Below, piece by piece: positions 7,369 through 16,293 of a DNA stretch of 34,778 nt. The number at the start of each line of letters is the position of its first letter. Position 1 is the first letter of the stretch. Both the position numbers and the translations under genes were made by a program. The stretch comes from Gammaproteobacteria bacterium (GTDB taxonomy: Bacteria > Pseudomonadota > Gammaproteobacteria > SZUA-140), in contig WGFB01000022.1 of the NCBI GenBank assembly GCA_015492435.1, positions 1-34,778 of the forward strand, in the 5' to 3' direction. A model generated the notes under the pieces. That model saw only the letters and a program-made list of their open reading frames with translations, was not told the origin of the DNA and did not search any database.

Positions 7369-7860
7369 TTACGGTTTCATGCGACGTTGTGGGCGGCAGT
7401 AAGGCTCGAACTCTTTCAGGGCCCGCTTGTAGACCTCGCGCTTGAAGGCCACCACCTCTTTGAGGGGCGACCAGTAGTCGATCCAGCGCCAGTAGTCGAA
7501 TTCGGGCTCTTCCGTCAGGTCGAAACGCACCTTGCTCTCTTCCGCGGTCAGGTTCAGCATGAACCAGATCTGCTTCTGGCCGATGCACACCGGCTTGGAA
7601 TGGTGGCGCACCAGGCGCTTGGGCAGACGGTAGCGCAGCCAGTCCCGGGTCCGCGCCACGATCTCCACGTCCTCGGGCGCCAGGCCGATCTCTTCGCGCA
7701 GTTCGCGGAACATGGCCTCCTCGGGGGTCTCGTTGGGGGCGATGCCCCCCTGGGGGAACTGCCAAGCATCCTGGCCGATGCGCCTGGCCCAAAGCAGTTT
7801 TCCCGACGGATTGCGCAACATGATCCCGACATTGGCCCGGTATCCATTTACATCAATCAC
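7369..7860 (-). CDS. rppH: RNA pyrophosphohydrolase RppH
   Basis: A 163-residue Nudix hydrolase that removes pyrophosphate from the 5' end of mRNAs and so triggers their decay. The protein opens [20 protein letters not shown], typical of RppH. The Nudix box occupies residues 38-60, beginning [12 protein letters not shown] and ending RELREEIGL, with the metal-binding glutamates in place. WQFPQGG before the box and the [10 protein letters not shown] segment near residue 123 are also RppH-like. It is the first gene of a two-gene unit with ptsP. The 160 bases upstream are shared with the divergent HAD gene. Confidence 0.95.
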   Translation of the reverse strand: MIDVNGYRANVGIMLRNPSGKLLWARRIGQDAWQFPQGGIAPNETPEEAMFRELREEIGLAPEDVEIVARTRDWLRYRLPKRLVRHHSKPVCIGQKQIWFMLNLTAEESKVRFDLTEEPEFDYWRWIDYWSPLKEVVAFKREVYKRALKEFEPYCRPQRRMKP

Positions 7861-8020
7861 GTGTTGTATACTCGCTTTAGAATCTTTATCTAATAGAATT
7901 AATTTTCACACAATTACATTCATCACGGCAAATCAGATATGACGGCCGGGCCTCACCCGCCAGCAGGCCGCCCCATTGAAAGACCCCATGAATCAATTGA
8001 ATAAACAAGGAGTTGACAAC

Positions 8021-8674
8021 TTGGACCTGGCGATCTTCGACCTCGACAACACCCTCCTGGGAGGCGACAGCGACTACTTGTGGGGCCGGTTCCTCGTCGA
8101 GCAGGGCATCGTGGACGGGGACTACTACGAACGCGAGAACGAGCGCTTCTACGAGGAATACAAGGCGGGCACCCTGGACATTTTCGAATTCCTCAATTTC
8201 TCCCTGAAACCCCTCGCCGAGCACCCCATGGGCCAGTTGCTGCGCTGGCGCGAGCAGTTCATGCGGGAGAAAATCGACGCCATCATCCTGCCCAGGGCGC
8301 GCGCGCTGGTGGAGGAACACCGGGCTCAGGGCCGCCGCCTGCTCATCATCACCGCCACCAACGCCTTCGTGACCCGTCCCATCGCCGATGCATTCGGGAT
8401 CGCGGACCTCATTGCCACGGAGCCGGAACTGCGCGGAGAGCGCTACACGGGACGAGTGGCCGGGACCCCCTGCTTCCGGGAGGGCAAGGTGGCGCGCCTG
8501 GAGCAGTGGCTGAGGGACGAGCAACTGGACCTGTCCAATAGCTGGTTCTATTCCGATTCTCACAACGACCTGCCCCTGCTGGAGCTTGTCACCCATCCCA
8601 CGGCCGTCGATCCCGACGAGACCCTCGCCCGCCACGCCGGGAAAAAAGGCTGGCCCGTGCTCTCCCTGCGCTGA
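8021..8674 (+). CDS. HAD-superfamily subfamily IB hydrolase (phosphatase)
   Basis: This 217-residue SerB-like HAD phosphatase starts at a TTG. A strong AAGGAG (8007-8012) lies 8 bases before the TTG at 8021, giving (M)DLAIFDLDNTLLGGDSDYLW, the normal N-terminus of the family. An in-frame ATG at 7988 has no good ribosome-binding site. Motif I is DLDNTL with two aspartates; motif II is IITATNAF; the conserved lysine region is CFREGKVARLEQWL; motif IV is YSDSHNDLPLL. A helical cap follows motif I, as in subfamily IB. The substrate is unknown; relatives act on phosphoserine or histidinol phosphate, among others. The ABC permease gene begins 9 bases downstream, so the genes are probably co-transcribed. 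Confidence 0.88.
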   Translation: MDLAIFDLDNTLLGGDSDYLWGRFLVEQGIVDGDYYERENERFYEEYKAGTLDIFEFLNFSLKPLAEHPMGQLLRWREQFMREKIDAIILPRARALVEEHRAQGRRLLIITATNAFVTRPIADAFGIADLIATEPELRGERYTGRVAGTPCFREGKVARLEQWLRDEQLDLSNSWFYSDSHNDLPLLELVTHPTAVDPDETLARHAGKKGWPVLSLR

Positions 8675-8683
8675 CAAGCCGCC

Positions 8684-9679
8684 ATGTCCCGCTCCCAGGC
8701 CCAGACCCTCGCTCATCCGGGACGGCGCTACGGGCTGCTCATTCTCCTGGGCGCCATCGCCGGGGCGAGCTTCCTCTTCGCCCTGATCACCGGCAGCGTG
8801 GGGCTGGACTGGCAGGCGGTGTGGGGAGGCGGCGACGTCCAGCAGCGCCTGATCCTCGAGCTGCGCCTGGCGCGCGCCATCAATGCCTTTGCCTGCGGCG
8901 GCCTGCTGGCCCTGGCCGGGGCCCTGCTGCAGGTGCTGCTGCGCAATCCCCTCGCCGATCCCTACATCCTGGGCGTGTCGGGCGGGGCCTCGGTGGGCGC
9001 CCTGCTCGCCCTGCTCCTCGGCCTGGGCGGCGTGTGGATGACGGGCAGCGCCTTCGCCGGCGCCATGCTGTCCATCTTCCTGGTCTTCGCCCTCGCCCAC
9101 GGGGGCGGCGGAAGCTGGACGCCCACCCGCCTGCTGCTGACCGGGGTGGTGATCGCCGCCGGCTGGGGCGCCCTCATCAGCTTCATCCTGGTCATCAGCC
9201 CCGACACCCACCTGCGCGGCATGCTGTTCTGGCTGATGGGCGACCTGAGCCAGGGCAGCGCCTCCCTCGCGGGCGTGGGGGTGCTGACGGCGGGACTGGT
9301 GCTCGCCCTGCCCATCGCCCGCGATCTCAACGTGCTGGTGCGCGGCGATATGCGCGCCAGCGCCCTGGGCGTCCCGCTCTCCCGGCTGCGCCTGCAGATC
9401 TATGTCATCTCGGCCCTGCTCACCGCCACGGCCGTCACCTTCGCCGGCAACGTCGGCTTCGTGGGCCTCATCGTGCCCCACTTCATGCGCCTGCTGGGCG
9501 CCCATGACCACCGCATCCTGCTCCCCGCCTGCGTGCTGGCGGGCGGCAGCCTGGTGATCATCGCCGACACCCTGGCGCGCACCCTGCTGGCGCCCCAGCA
9601 ACTGCCCGTGGGCATCGTCACCGCCCTCATCGGCGTGCCCGTGTTTCTCTACCTCCTGCACAGGAACAGCGCGCGATGA
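8684..9679 (+). CDS. FecCD/BtuC-family ABC transporter permease
   Basis: A 331-residue inner-membrane protein with about nine to ten hydrophobic helices. It belongs to the FecCD/BtuC family, which imports ferric siderophores, heme or cobalamin. Family landmarks are LRLARAINAFACGGLLALAG near the N-terminus, the conserved NPLADPYILGVSGGASVGAL, the ATPase-coupling segment ALGVPLSRLRLQIYVISALL, and FVGLIVPHFMRLLGAHDHR. Its last codons overlap the ATPase start (ATGA at 9676-9679), so the two are translationally coupled. No periplasmic binding protein or TonB-dependent receptor is in the window. The substrate is therefore unassigned; cobalamin or an iron chelate are the main options. Confidence 0.9.
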   Translation: MSRSQAQTLAHPGRRYGLLILLGAIAGASFLFALITGSVGLDWQAVWGGGDVQQRLILELRLARAINAFACGGLLALAGALLQVLLRNPLADPYILGVSGGASVGALLALLLGLGGVWMTGSAFAGAMLSIFLVFALAHGGGGSWTPTRLLLTGVVIAAGWGALISFILVISPDTHLRGMLFWLMGDLSQGSASLAGVGVLTAGLVLALPIARDLNVLVRGDMRASALGVPLSRLRLQIYVISALLTATAVTFAGNVGFVGLIVPHFMRLLGAHDHRILLPACVLAGGSLVIIADTLARTLLAPQQLPVGIVTALIGVPVFLYLLHRNSAR

Positions 9680-10443
9680 CCCTGCTGGAGGCGCGCGGCC
9701 TGCATATCGCCATCGGCGGCAAGACCGTCTGCGAAGATCTGCATCTGAAAATCGAGGCGGGACAGACCTGGGGGATTCTGGGCCAGAACGGCATCGGCAA
9801 GACCACCCTGCTGCTGACCCTGGCCGGCCTGCGCCCGCCCGGCAGGGGGGAGGTGCTCATCGAGGGCCGCCCCCTGTCCCGTCTCCACAGCCGTGAAACC
9901 GCGCGCAGGATCGGCGTGGTCCTGCAGGACAACCGCGAGCTGTTTCCCAGCTCCGTCCTGGAAACCGCCCTCATCGGCCGCCATCCCTACCTGAAACGCT
10001 GGCAGTGGGAAGACCAGGCGGATCTGGACAAGGCCCGCGCGGCCCTGCGCGTCATGGAACTGGAGGACATGGCGCAACGGGAGGTCGGCACGCTGTCGGG
10101 CGGGGAGCACCAGCGCCTGCAGATCGCCACCCTGCTCACCCAGGCCCCGGCCCTGAGCCTGCTGGACGAACCCATCAACCACCTGGACCTGCGCCACCAG
10201 ATCCACACCCTGGAGACCCTGCGCCGCCTGTGCAGCGGCCCCGGCCACGCCCTGGTCATGGTGCTGCACGACGTCAACCTGGCGGCGCGCTACTGCGATC
10301 GCCTCCTGCTGGTGTGCGGCGATGGGGTGGTGCGCGTGGGACACCGGGACGAGGTGCTGACCCTGGACAATCTCAATGCGCTCTATGGATATCCCCTGCG
10401 CCAAGTGGAGCTTGAGGGGCGGAGGTTTTTTTTGCCGGAGTGA
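9676..10443 (+). CDS. ABC transporter ATP-binding protein (FecE/BtuD type)
   Basis: A 255-residue ATPase that pairs with the FecCD permease just upstream, overlapping it by four bases. It has Walker A GQNGIGKTT at about residue 36, a Q-loop in GVVLQDNRELFP, the signature LSGGEHQRLQIA, Walker B ALSLLDEPINHLD, and the switch histidine in VMVLHDVNLAARYCD. The RHPYLKRWQWE segment after the Q-loop is typical of the iron-siderophore/cobalamin subfamily. Two small departures are GKTT instead of GKST and PINHLD instead of PTNHLD; both are conservative. The gene ends 15 bases before the convergent pilT stop. Confidence 0.9.
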   Translation: MTLLEARGLHIAIGGKTVCEDLHLKIEAGQTWGILGQNGIGKTTLLLTLAGLRPPGRGEVLIEGRPLSRLHSRETARRIGVVLQDNRELFPSSVLETALIGRHPYLKRWQWEDQADLDKARAALRVMELEDMAQREVGTLSGGEHQRLQIATLLTQAPALSLLDEPINHLDLRHQIHTLETLRRLCSGPGHALVMVLHDVNLAARYCDRLLLVCGDGVVRVGHRDEVLTLDNLNALYGYPLRQVELEGRRFFLPE

Positions 10444-10458
10444 GGCAGGGAAAGGCGC

Positions 10459-11496
10459 CTACTGAAAACTATCCCTGTTGGCCGCCTTGGCCATGGCATC
10501 CTGCTTGGTAATCAGCCCCTTGGCCAGGAGATCCGCCAGGCACTGATCCAGGGTCTGCATGCCCACGGCCTGTCCCGTCTGGATGGCGGAATACATCTGG
10601 GGAATCTTGTTTTCCCGGATCAGGTTGCGGATGGCCGGGGTGCCGATCATGATCTCGTGTGCGGCGATGCGGCCGCCGCCCACTTTCTTAAGGAGGGTCT
10701 GGGAAATGACGGCGCGCAGCGACTCGGACAGCATGGAGCGCACCATTTCCTTTTCAGCCGCCGGGAAAACGTCGATGATGCGGTCGATGGTCTTGGCCGC
10801 GGAGCTGGTGTGCAGGGTGCCGAATACCATGTGGCCCGTTTCCGCCGCGGTGAGGGCCAGGCCGATGGTTTCCGGATCGCGCATCTCACCCACCAGGATA
10901 ACGTCGGGATCCTCGCGCAGCGCCGAGCGCAGCGCCTCGGCGAAACCCAGGGTGTCGCGGTGCACCTCGCGCTGGTTCACCAGGCATTTCTTGCTCTGGT
11001 GGACGAATTCGATGGGGTCCTCCAGGGTCAGGATATGGCCGAACTCGTTATTGTTCTTGTAGTCCAGCATGGCGGCCAGGGTGGTGGACTTACCGGAACC
11101 GGTGGGTCCCGTCACCAAAACGATACCGCGCGGGTACTCGGCGATGTCCTTGAAGACCTCGGGACAGCCCAGTTCCTCCAGGCTCAGGATGGTGGACGGA
11201 ATGGTGCGGAACACCCCACCCACGCCGCGGTTCTGATTGAACACGTTGACGCGGAAGCGCGCCAGCCCCGGGATCTCGAAGGAGAAGTCCGTCTCCAGTT
11301 TTTCCTCGAAGTCCTTGCGCTGCTTGTCGTTCATGATGTCATACAGCATGTTCTGCACGGTCTTGTTGTCCAGGGCGGGAACGTTGATGCGCCGCACGTC
11401 GCCGTCGACGCGGATCATCGGCGGCAGGCCGGCTGACAGATGCAGGTCCGAGGCATTGTTCTTGGCGCTGAAGGCCAGCAGTTCTGCGACATCCAT
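10459..11496 (-). CDS. pilT: Type IV pilus retraction ATPase PilT
   Basis: A 345-residue hexameric motor ATPase that depolymerises type IV pili for twitching motility and DNA uptake. It starts MDVAELLAFSAKNNASDLHL, the usual PilT N-terminus. Walker A is GPTGSGKST at residues 130-138; the Asp box and Walker B are in PDVILVGEMRDPETI; the His box is GHMVFGTLHTSSA. The C-terminal AIRNLIREN motif (about 293-301) is the element needed for retraction in known PilT proteins. PilU, often next to PilT, is not in the window. The gene is divergent from yggS, an arrangement seen in many Gammaproteobacteria. Confidence 0.96.
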   Translation of the reverse strand: MDVAELLAFSAKNNASDLHLSAGLPPMIRVDGDVRRINVPALDNKTVQNMLYDIMNDKQRKDFEEKLETDFSFEIPGLARFRVNVFNQNRGVGGVFRTIPSTILSLEELGCPEVFKDIAEYPRGIVLVTGPTGSGKSTTLAAMLDYKNNNEFGHILTLEDPIEFVHQSKKCLVNQREVHRDTLGFAEALRSALREDPDVILVGEMRDPETIGLALTAAETGHMVFGTLHTSSAAKTIDRIIDVFPAAEKEMVRSMLSESLRAVISQTLLKKVGGGRIAAHEIMIGTPAIRNLIRENKIPQMYSAIQTGQAVGMQTLDQCLADLLAKGLITKQDAMAKAANRDSFQ

Positions 11497-11598
11497 GATG
11501 TTCTCCTCCGGTCAATACGGCACATCCTGTGCGCGGGTTAACTCCAGCTATCCTGATCTAACGGCCGGAGCCGCCACTTCTTGAGCATTGGCATACGT

Positions 11599-11604
11599 TA
11601 TAAT
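11599..11604 (+). promoter_or_regulatory. -10 element (TATAAT) of the yggS-proC-yggT unit
   Basis: A perfect TATAAT lies 12 bases before the yggS ATG (11617). No convincing -35 hexamer sits at the right distance. The mRNA would have a leader of only about 6 bases. Confidence 0.4.
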
Positions 11605-11616
11605 CCCGGGACGACC

Positions 11617-12306
11617 ATGCCAACCATCGAAGAAAACTTCTCCCATGTCAGGAAGGCCATCGCGGCCGCGGAACAGCGATTTGGCCGCGCCGGGGGAGCG
11701 GTGCGCCTGCTGGCGGTCAGCAAGGGGCATCCCGCGGAGACCCTGCGCCTGGCCGTGGAGCGCGCCGGGCAGCGCGAATTCGGGGAAAGCCAGGTGCAGG
11801 AGGCCCTGCCCAAGATGGCTGCCCTCAGCGATCACGATCTCACCTGGCATTTCATCGGCCCCATCCAGTCCAACAAGACCCGCGATATCGCCCGCCATTT
11901 CCAGTGGGCGCACGGCGTGGACCGCGTCAAGATCGCGCGGCGCCTCGATGAACAGCGGCCAGCGGAAATGCCGCCGCTGAATGTGTGCATCCAGGTCAAT
12001 GCCAGCGGCGAGGCCACCAAGTCCGGCGTCGCCATCGCGGAAGTCCCGGCCCTGGCAGAGGCCATAGCGCACATGCCCCGTCTGCGTCTGCGCGGCCTGA
12101 TGTCCATTCCCGCGCCGCTGGCGGAATTCTCCCGGCAGCGCGACGCATTCCGCCAGATCCGCGAGGCCCAGGCGCGCCTCGTGGCGCGGGGCTGGCCCCT
12201 GGACACCCTGTCCATGGGCATGTCGGGCGACATGGAAGCAGCCATTGCAGAAGGCGCCACCATCGTGCGCATCGGGCGGGCATTGTTTGGCGCGCGGCCT
12301 CCCTGA
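11617..12306 (+). CDS. yggS: YggS/PLPBP family pyridoxal 5'-phosphate homeostasis protein
   Basis: A 229-residue fold-type III PLP protein that binds PLP without known catalysis and helps control vitamin B6 levels. The ATG at 11617 gives MPTIEENFSHVRKAI, the expected N-terminus; an earlier in-frame TTG at 11581 lies upstream of the -10 element and is not used. The PLP lysine is K36 in LLAVSKGHP (the family usually has AVSKTKP). Other signatures are FGESQVQEA, WHFIGPIQSNKT, GLMSIPAP, LSMGMSGDMEAAI and IRIGRALFG (here VRIGRALFG). It precedes proC and yggT, a widespread gene order. Confidence 0.94.
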   Translation: MPTIEENFSHVRKAIAAAEQRFGRAGGAVRLLAVSKGHPAETLRLAVERAGQREFGESQVQEALPKMAALSDHDLTWHFIGPIQSNKTRDIARHFQWAHGVDRVKIARRLDEQRPAEMPPLNVCIQVNASGEATKSGVAIAEVPALAEAIAHMPRLRLRGLMSIPAPLAEFSRQRDAFRQIREAQARLVARGWPLDTLSMGMSGDMEAAIAEGATIVRIGRALFGARPP

Positions 12307-12468
12307 CCCCGCGATGACCATCATCCAGGGGAGAACCTGGCGCGAAGTCTGGTCTTTGCGCTTTCCCCCCCGGGCCAGTACACTTGTGCACAGATAACTG
12401 CTTGACCGGCTGGGATTATGACCGCCCGGTGGTCGGGCAACTTCCTGGATCGGCAGCAGGAATCGATT

Positions 12469-13305
12469 ATGGAACATTACACGATCGCGTTCATAGGCGG
12501 GGGCAACATGGGAGGCAGTCTCATTGGCGGGCTCATCGCCGATGGATTCGATGGCGGGCGCATCCGCGTGGCGGAACCCGATGCCCAGCGCCGTGACGCC
12601 CTGGCCTCCCGCTTTGGCGTGATCACCTCCGGCGCCGCCTCCGAGGCCGTGGCCGGCTGCGATGTGGTGGTGCTGGCCGTCAAGCCCCAGGTGATGAGGG
12701 CGGTGGCCATGGAGGCAGGCCCTCACTTGCAGGGCAGGCCCGTCCTGGTGATCTCGGTGGCCGCGGGCATCCGGGAGGCGGCCCTGGAACGCTGGCTGGG
12801 TGGCGGCCTCCCCATCGTGCGCGCCATGCCCAACACCCCGGCGCTGGTGCAGTCGGGCGCCTCCGCCCTGCATGCCAATCCGCGCGTCAGCCGCGCGCAG
12901 CGCAGCCTGGCGGAATCCGTCATGCGCGCCGTGGGCCTCACGGTGTGGCTGGATGACGAGGATCAGATGGATGCGGTGACCGCCCTGTCCGGCAGCGGCC
13001 CGGCCTATATCTTCCTGGTCATGGAAGCAATGGAGCAGGCGGGACGCGAACTGGGCCTGACGCCGGAAACCGCCCGCCTGCTGACCCTGCAGACCGCCTT
13101 CGGCGCGGCCAAGATGGCCCTGGAAACCAGCGAGGACACCCGCGCCCTGCGCCAGCACGTGACCTCCCCCGGCGGCACCACGGAACAGGCCGTCGGGGTG
13201 CTCACGGAAGGCGGCATCCAGCGGCTTTTCTCGCAGGCGCTCAAGGCGGCGCACCGGCGTGCCGTAGAACTGGCTGAACAACTGGGAGAGCGTGACAATG
13301 AATGA
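12469..13305 (+). CDS. proC: Pyrroline-5-carboxylate reductase
   Basis: A 278-residue enzyme for the last step of proline synthesis, reducing 1-pyrroline-5-carboxylate with NAD(P)H. The start at 12469 is preceded by AGGAA at 12458-12462 and gives MEHYTIAFIGGGNMGGSLIG, whose GGGNMG is the dinucleotide-binding loop. Other landmarks are VVLAVKPQVM, VRAMPNTPALVQSGASAL, TALSGSGPAYIFLVMEAM and the C-terminal HVTSPGGTTEQAVGVL. An upstream in-frame ATG at 12418 would add 17 residues that do not look like the family. The stop codon overlaps the start of yggT by 8 bases. Confidence 0.96.
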   Translation: MEHYTIAFIGGGNMGGSLIGGLIADGFDGGRIRVAEPDAQRRDALASRFGVITSGAASEAVAGCDVVVLAVKPQVMRAVAMEAGPHLQGRPVLVISVAAGIREAALERWLGGGLPIVRAMPNTPALVQSGASALHANPRVSRAQRSLAESVMRAVGLTVWLDDEDQMDAVTALSGSGPAYIFLVMEAMEQAGRELGLTPETARLLTLQTAFGAAKMALETSEDTRALRQHVTSPGGTTEQAVGVLTEGGIQRLFSQALKAAHRRAVELAEQLGERDNE

Positions 13306-13873
13306 AGCCTATATGTCCCATGCGGCCGTGTTTCTCATCAATGCCGTGGCCGGCATCTTCATGGTGCTGCTGCTGGTGCGCCTGATCCTCCAACTGGTGC
13401 GCGCCGATTTCCACAACCCGGTCAGCCAGTTCGTCGTCAAGATCACCAATCCCGCGCTGAAACCCCTGCGCCGCGTCATCCCCGGTTGGGGCGGCGTCGA
13501 TCTTGCGTCCATCGTGCTCCTGCTGGCCGTGCAGATGCTGGCCCTGTTCCTCATTTTCATGGCCATGGGCACCAAGACCACCCTCGCCAGCCTGTTCGTG
13601 CTCTCCATCGGGGAGCTTCTCAACCTGGTTTTCAATTTTTTCATGATCACCATCCTGTTCCAGGTCATCCTGAGCTGGATCGGCCCCGGCACCTATCATC
13701 CGGTGACGGCCCTGCTCTACAGCGTCAACGACATGCTGCTGCGCCCCGCCCAGCGCGTCATTCCGCCCATTTCGGGGATCGATTTGTCCCCGCTTGTCGT
13801 CCTGATTGTGATACAATTGCTCAAGATTCTGGCCGTGTCCCCCATCATGGACCTGGGGCGCAGCCTGGCTTAG
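13298..13873 (+). CDS. yggT: YggT family membrane protein
   Basis: A 191-residue inner-membrane protein with two tandem YGGT units (about residues 8-95 and 100-185), each made of a pair of hydrophobic helices around a conserved P-x-x-R-x-I motif: NPALKPLRRVIPGWGGVDLA and RPAQRVIPPISGIDLSPLVV. The molecular role is not settled; relatives have been linked to osmotic tolerance and to septum or chloroplast division. I chose the ATG at 13298 because GGAGAG (13285-13290) lies 7 bases before it. It overlaps the end of proC. Confidence 0.92.
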   Translation: MNEAYMSHAAVFLINAVAGIFMVLLLVRLILQLVRADFHNPVSQFVVKITNPALKPLRRVIPGWGGVDLASIVLLLAVQMLALFLIFMAMGTKTTLASLFVLSIGELLNLVFNFFMITILFQVILSWIGPGTYHPVTALLYSVNDMLLRPAQRVIPPISGIDLSPLVVLIVIQLLKILAVSPIMDLGRSLA

Positions 13874-13929
13874 GACTCAGGAAGAATCCCCCACGGCCGC
13901 AACCGCTCCCTGGCGGCTGACCCTCATCA

Positions 13930-16281
13930 ATGCGTCCGACCATGACCATGAAGCACTATCTTCCTGCGAAAATCTGTCTCTGGCTCACCGCATTCACCCT
14001 GTTGCTGGTCAGCATGGGGATCCAGGCGGCCAACACGCAATGGACTTCCGTCAACCCCACCCCGCAATTCAACGAACTGCAGGACATCCTGTGGGACGGT
14101 AACCGCTACATCGCCGTGGGCTCCAGTGGGGTCATTCTCACCAGCAGCGACGGCGTGAACTGGACCACCCAGTCCATCGACGTTCTGCACCAGTTGTACG
14201 GCATCACCTGGAACGGCTCCGCCACCAGCCCGCAGTATGTCATTTCCGGTGACCGCGGCCTGCTGATCACCAGCCCCGACGGCAACACCTGGACATTCCG
14301 GAACACGGGCATCCGCGCCGAGGCCCTGTTCAGCGTGGCCTGGAGCCCCGGGCTTTCTCTGTATGTCACGGTGGGGGCCAACGGGGTGCTGCTCACCAGC
14401 CCCGACGGGATCACCTGGACACGGCAGAATTCCGGCACGGGCGCGATGCTGAGAAGGGTGGTGTGGAGCGACGACCTGCAGCAGTTTGTGGCCGTGGGCA
14501 GTTCCGGCCTGGTCATCACCAGCGTGGACGGGGTCACCTGGACCATCCGCTATCAGGACGAGCCCAGCCTGATCCTGCGCGGTCTGATGTGGAACGCGGT
14601 GAAGCAGGAATATGTCGCCGTGGGCACGGGAGGGACCGTACTTACCAGCAAAAACGGCTTCACATGGCGGACACCCGCCAATCTCAACCCTGACCCAACC
14701 ACCCAACAGACCCTCTATGCCATCGCCTGGGACGGCACCAACAACCAGTATGTGAGCGTGGGCAGTAATGGCTTTCTCATGACCAGCCCCGATGCCGAAA
14801 CCTGGACCGCCCAGGTTACCAATGTCACCAGCCAATTGCAGGGCGTGGCCTGGAACGGAACCGGCGGCCAGGTCATCGTCGTGGGCAAGGAGACCTTGCT
14901 GTCCAGCGGTGACGGCATCACCTGGAATGCCCTGTCCAACGACGTCACGCAGACAGGCGCCAATCTGAACGGCGTGGCCTGGGGCAGCAATACTTTCGTG
15001 GCCGTGGGCGATGGCGGCACGGTGGTGAGCAGCCCCGACGGCGCCGCCTGGACGGACCGCACGGCCGCCTCCAACACGGCCCTGAATCTCAACGCCGTGG
15101 CCGCGGCCTTTTTGAACAATATTGCCATCTTAGCCGCCGTGGGCGATGGGGGGACGGTGATCACCAGCCCCGACGGCGCGAGCTGGAACGACCAGACAGG
15201 GAATTCCTCCACCACCCAGCACCTCAACGCCATTACCAGCGGCAACAACCGCTTCGTGGCCGTGGGCGATGGGGGGACGGTGATCACCAGCAGCGACGGG
15301 GCCACCTGGACGCCGGGCGTCAGCAACACCCCGGCCAGACTCACCGCCGTCGCCTGGGACAATGGCAACGGCCTGTTCGTCGCGGTGGGCGATGGCGGCA
15401 CGATCCTCACCAGTCCCGACGGCGCAAGCTGGATCCCCCCCACCACGCTCCCGTGGAGCAATAACTTCCCCCCACAGAATCTGAGCGGCATCATCACGGG
15501 CGGCAAGGCAATCGTCGCCGTGGGGGCTGGCGGCACCGTCATCGCCAGCACGGATGGCCTCAACTGGAAGGCGGTGGCCTCGGGCACGACCCTGAATTTC
15601 CATGCCATCCGCTGGAACGGGGTGCAATATCTGGTCCTGGCCGACGACGGCATCGTGCTCTCCAGCCTGGATGCCACCGACAACAGCTTCATTCTGTTCC
15701 CGCAGGTCACGGACCAAGTACTGCGCGCGGCTGCGTGGAACACGGAAATCTTCGTGGCCGTCGGCGACAGCGCCACCATCCTCTCCAGCGGTCAGGCGGA
15801 CCTGGCCATCAGCGCCGCGGTGACGCCCGATCCGGCCACGCAGAACAAGATCCTCAGCCTGGCCACCACCATCTCCAACACCAGCGCCCTCTATACGGAC
15901 AAGGTCACGTGGAGTTATATCCTGCCTTCCAGCGTCACCTTCGATGCGGCCATCCCCTCCCAGGGAAGCTGCAGCTTCGCCCTCAATACGGTCAGCTGTG
16001 ACCTGGGCGCCGTGGTGGCGGGCGCCGAGGCCGTCTCGGTCATTGTGGATGTGATTCCCTCCCAGCCGGGCGCCATCACCAACACCGCCACGGTCTTCGC
16101 CAACCGCGACATCAACACCAGCAACAACAGCGCCTCCGTGGACAGCCTGGTCAACGAGGCCCCACCGAACCTGGAAGATCCGGACAACGGCAACAGAAAG
16201 AATGGTGGCCTGGGCGCATCCCATGCGGGACTGTTATTGCTGTTGCTGGGCGCGCTGGGCTGGCGCCTGCGGAAAGGTTGA
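13930..16281 (+). CDS. Exported BNR/Ycf48-like repeat protein with DUF11 domain and GlyGly-CTERM-like tail
   Basis: A 783-residue protein. A signal peptide (KHYLPAKICLWLTAFTLLLV, ending IQAA) is followed by about a dozen 40-50 residue repeats of the form W..N.FVAVG.GGTV.TSPDG.TWT, covering about residues 35-610. This is the beta-propeller-like BNR/Ycf48 pattern. Residues about 615-735 form a DUF11-type immunoglobulin-like domain (DLAISAAVTPDPATQNK to ANRDINTSNNSASV). The end is NGGLGASHAGLLLLLLGALG followed by WRLRKG, i.e. a glycine pair, a hydrophobic helix and a basic tail, as in GlyGly-CTERM (rhombosortase) substrates. A surface-attached or released protein is likely. ATGs at 13930, 13942 and 13948 are all possible starts; none has a clear ribosome-binding site. 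Confidence 0.75.
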   Translation: MRPTMTMKHYLPAKICLWLTAFTLLLVSMGIQAANTQWTSVNPTPQFNELQDILWDGNRYIAVGSSGVILTSSDGVNWTTQSIDVLHQLYGITWNGSATSPQYVISGDRGLLITSPDGNTWTFRNTGIRAEALFSVAWSPGLSLYVTVGANGVLLTSPDGITWTRQNSGTGAMLRRVVWSDDLQQFVAVGSSGLVITSVDGVTWTIRYQDEPSLILRGLMWNAVKQEYVAVGTGGTVLTSKNGFTWRTPANLNPDPTTQQTLYAIAWDGTNNQYVSVGSNGFLMTSPDAETWTAQVTNVTSQLQGVAWNGTGGQVIVVGKETLLSSGDGITWNALSNDVTQTGANLNGVAWGSNTFVAVGDGGTVVSSPDGAAWTDRTAASNTALNLNAVAAAFLNNIAILAAVGDGGTVITSPDGASWNDQTGNSSTTQHLNAITSGNNRFVAVGDGGTVITSSDGATWTPGVSNTPARLTAVAWDNGNGLFVAVGDGGTILTSPDGASWIPPTTLPWSNNFPPQNLSGIITGGKAIVAVGAGGTVIASTDGLNWKAVASGTTLNFHAIRWNGVQYLVLADDGIVLSSLDATDNSFILFPQVTDQVLRAAAWNTEIFVAVGDSATILSSGQADLAISAAVTPDPATQNKILSLATTISNTSALYTDKVTWSYILPSSVTFDAAIPSQGSCSFALNTVSCDLGAVVAGAEAVSVIVDVIPSQPGAITNTATVFANRDINTSNNSASVDSLVNEAPPNLEDPDNGNRKNGGLGASHAGLLLLLLGALGWRLRKG

Positions 16282-16293
16282 GCCATTCCCTAT

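Noticed and set aside
7886..9661. A 591-codon minus-strand open frame opposite the HAD and permease genes
   Set aside because: Its translation is Gln/Gly/His/Ala-rich without domains, and it spans the boundary of two recognisable plus-strand genes.
14100..15780. Regularly spaced repeats that could suggest a CRISPR array
   Set aside because: The repeats are codon-phased (about 41-50 codons), degenerate and encode a propeller-like protein; there are no short spacers or cas genes.
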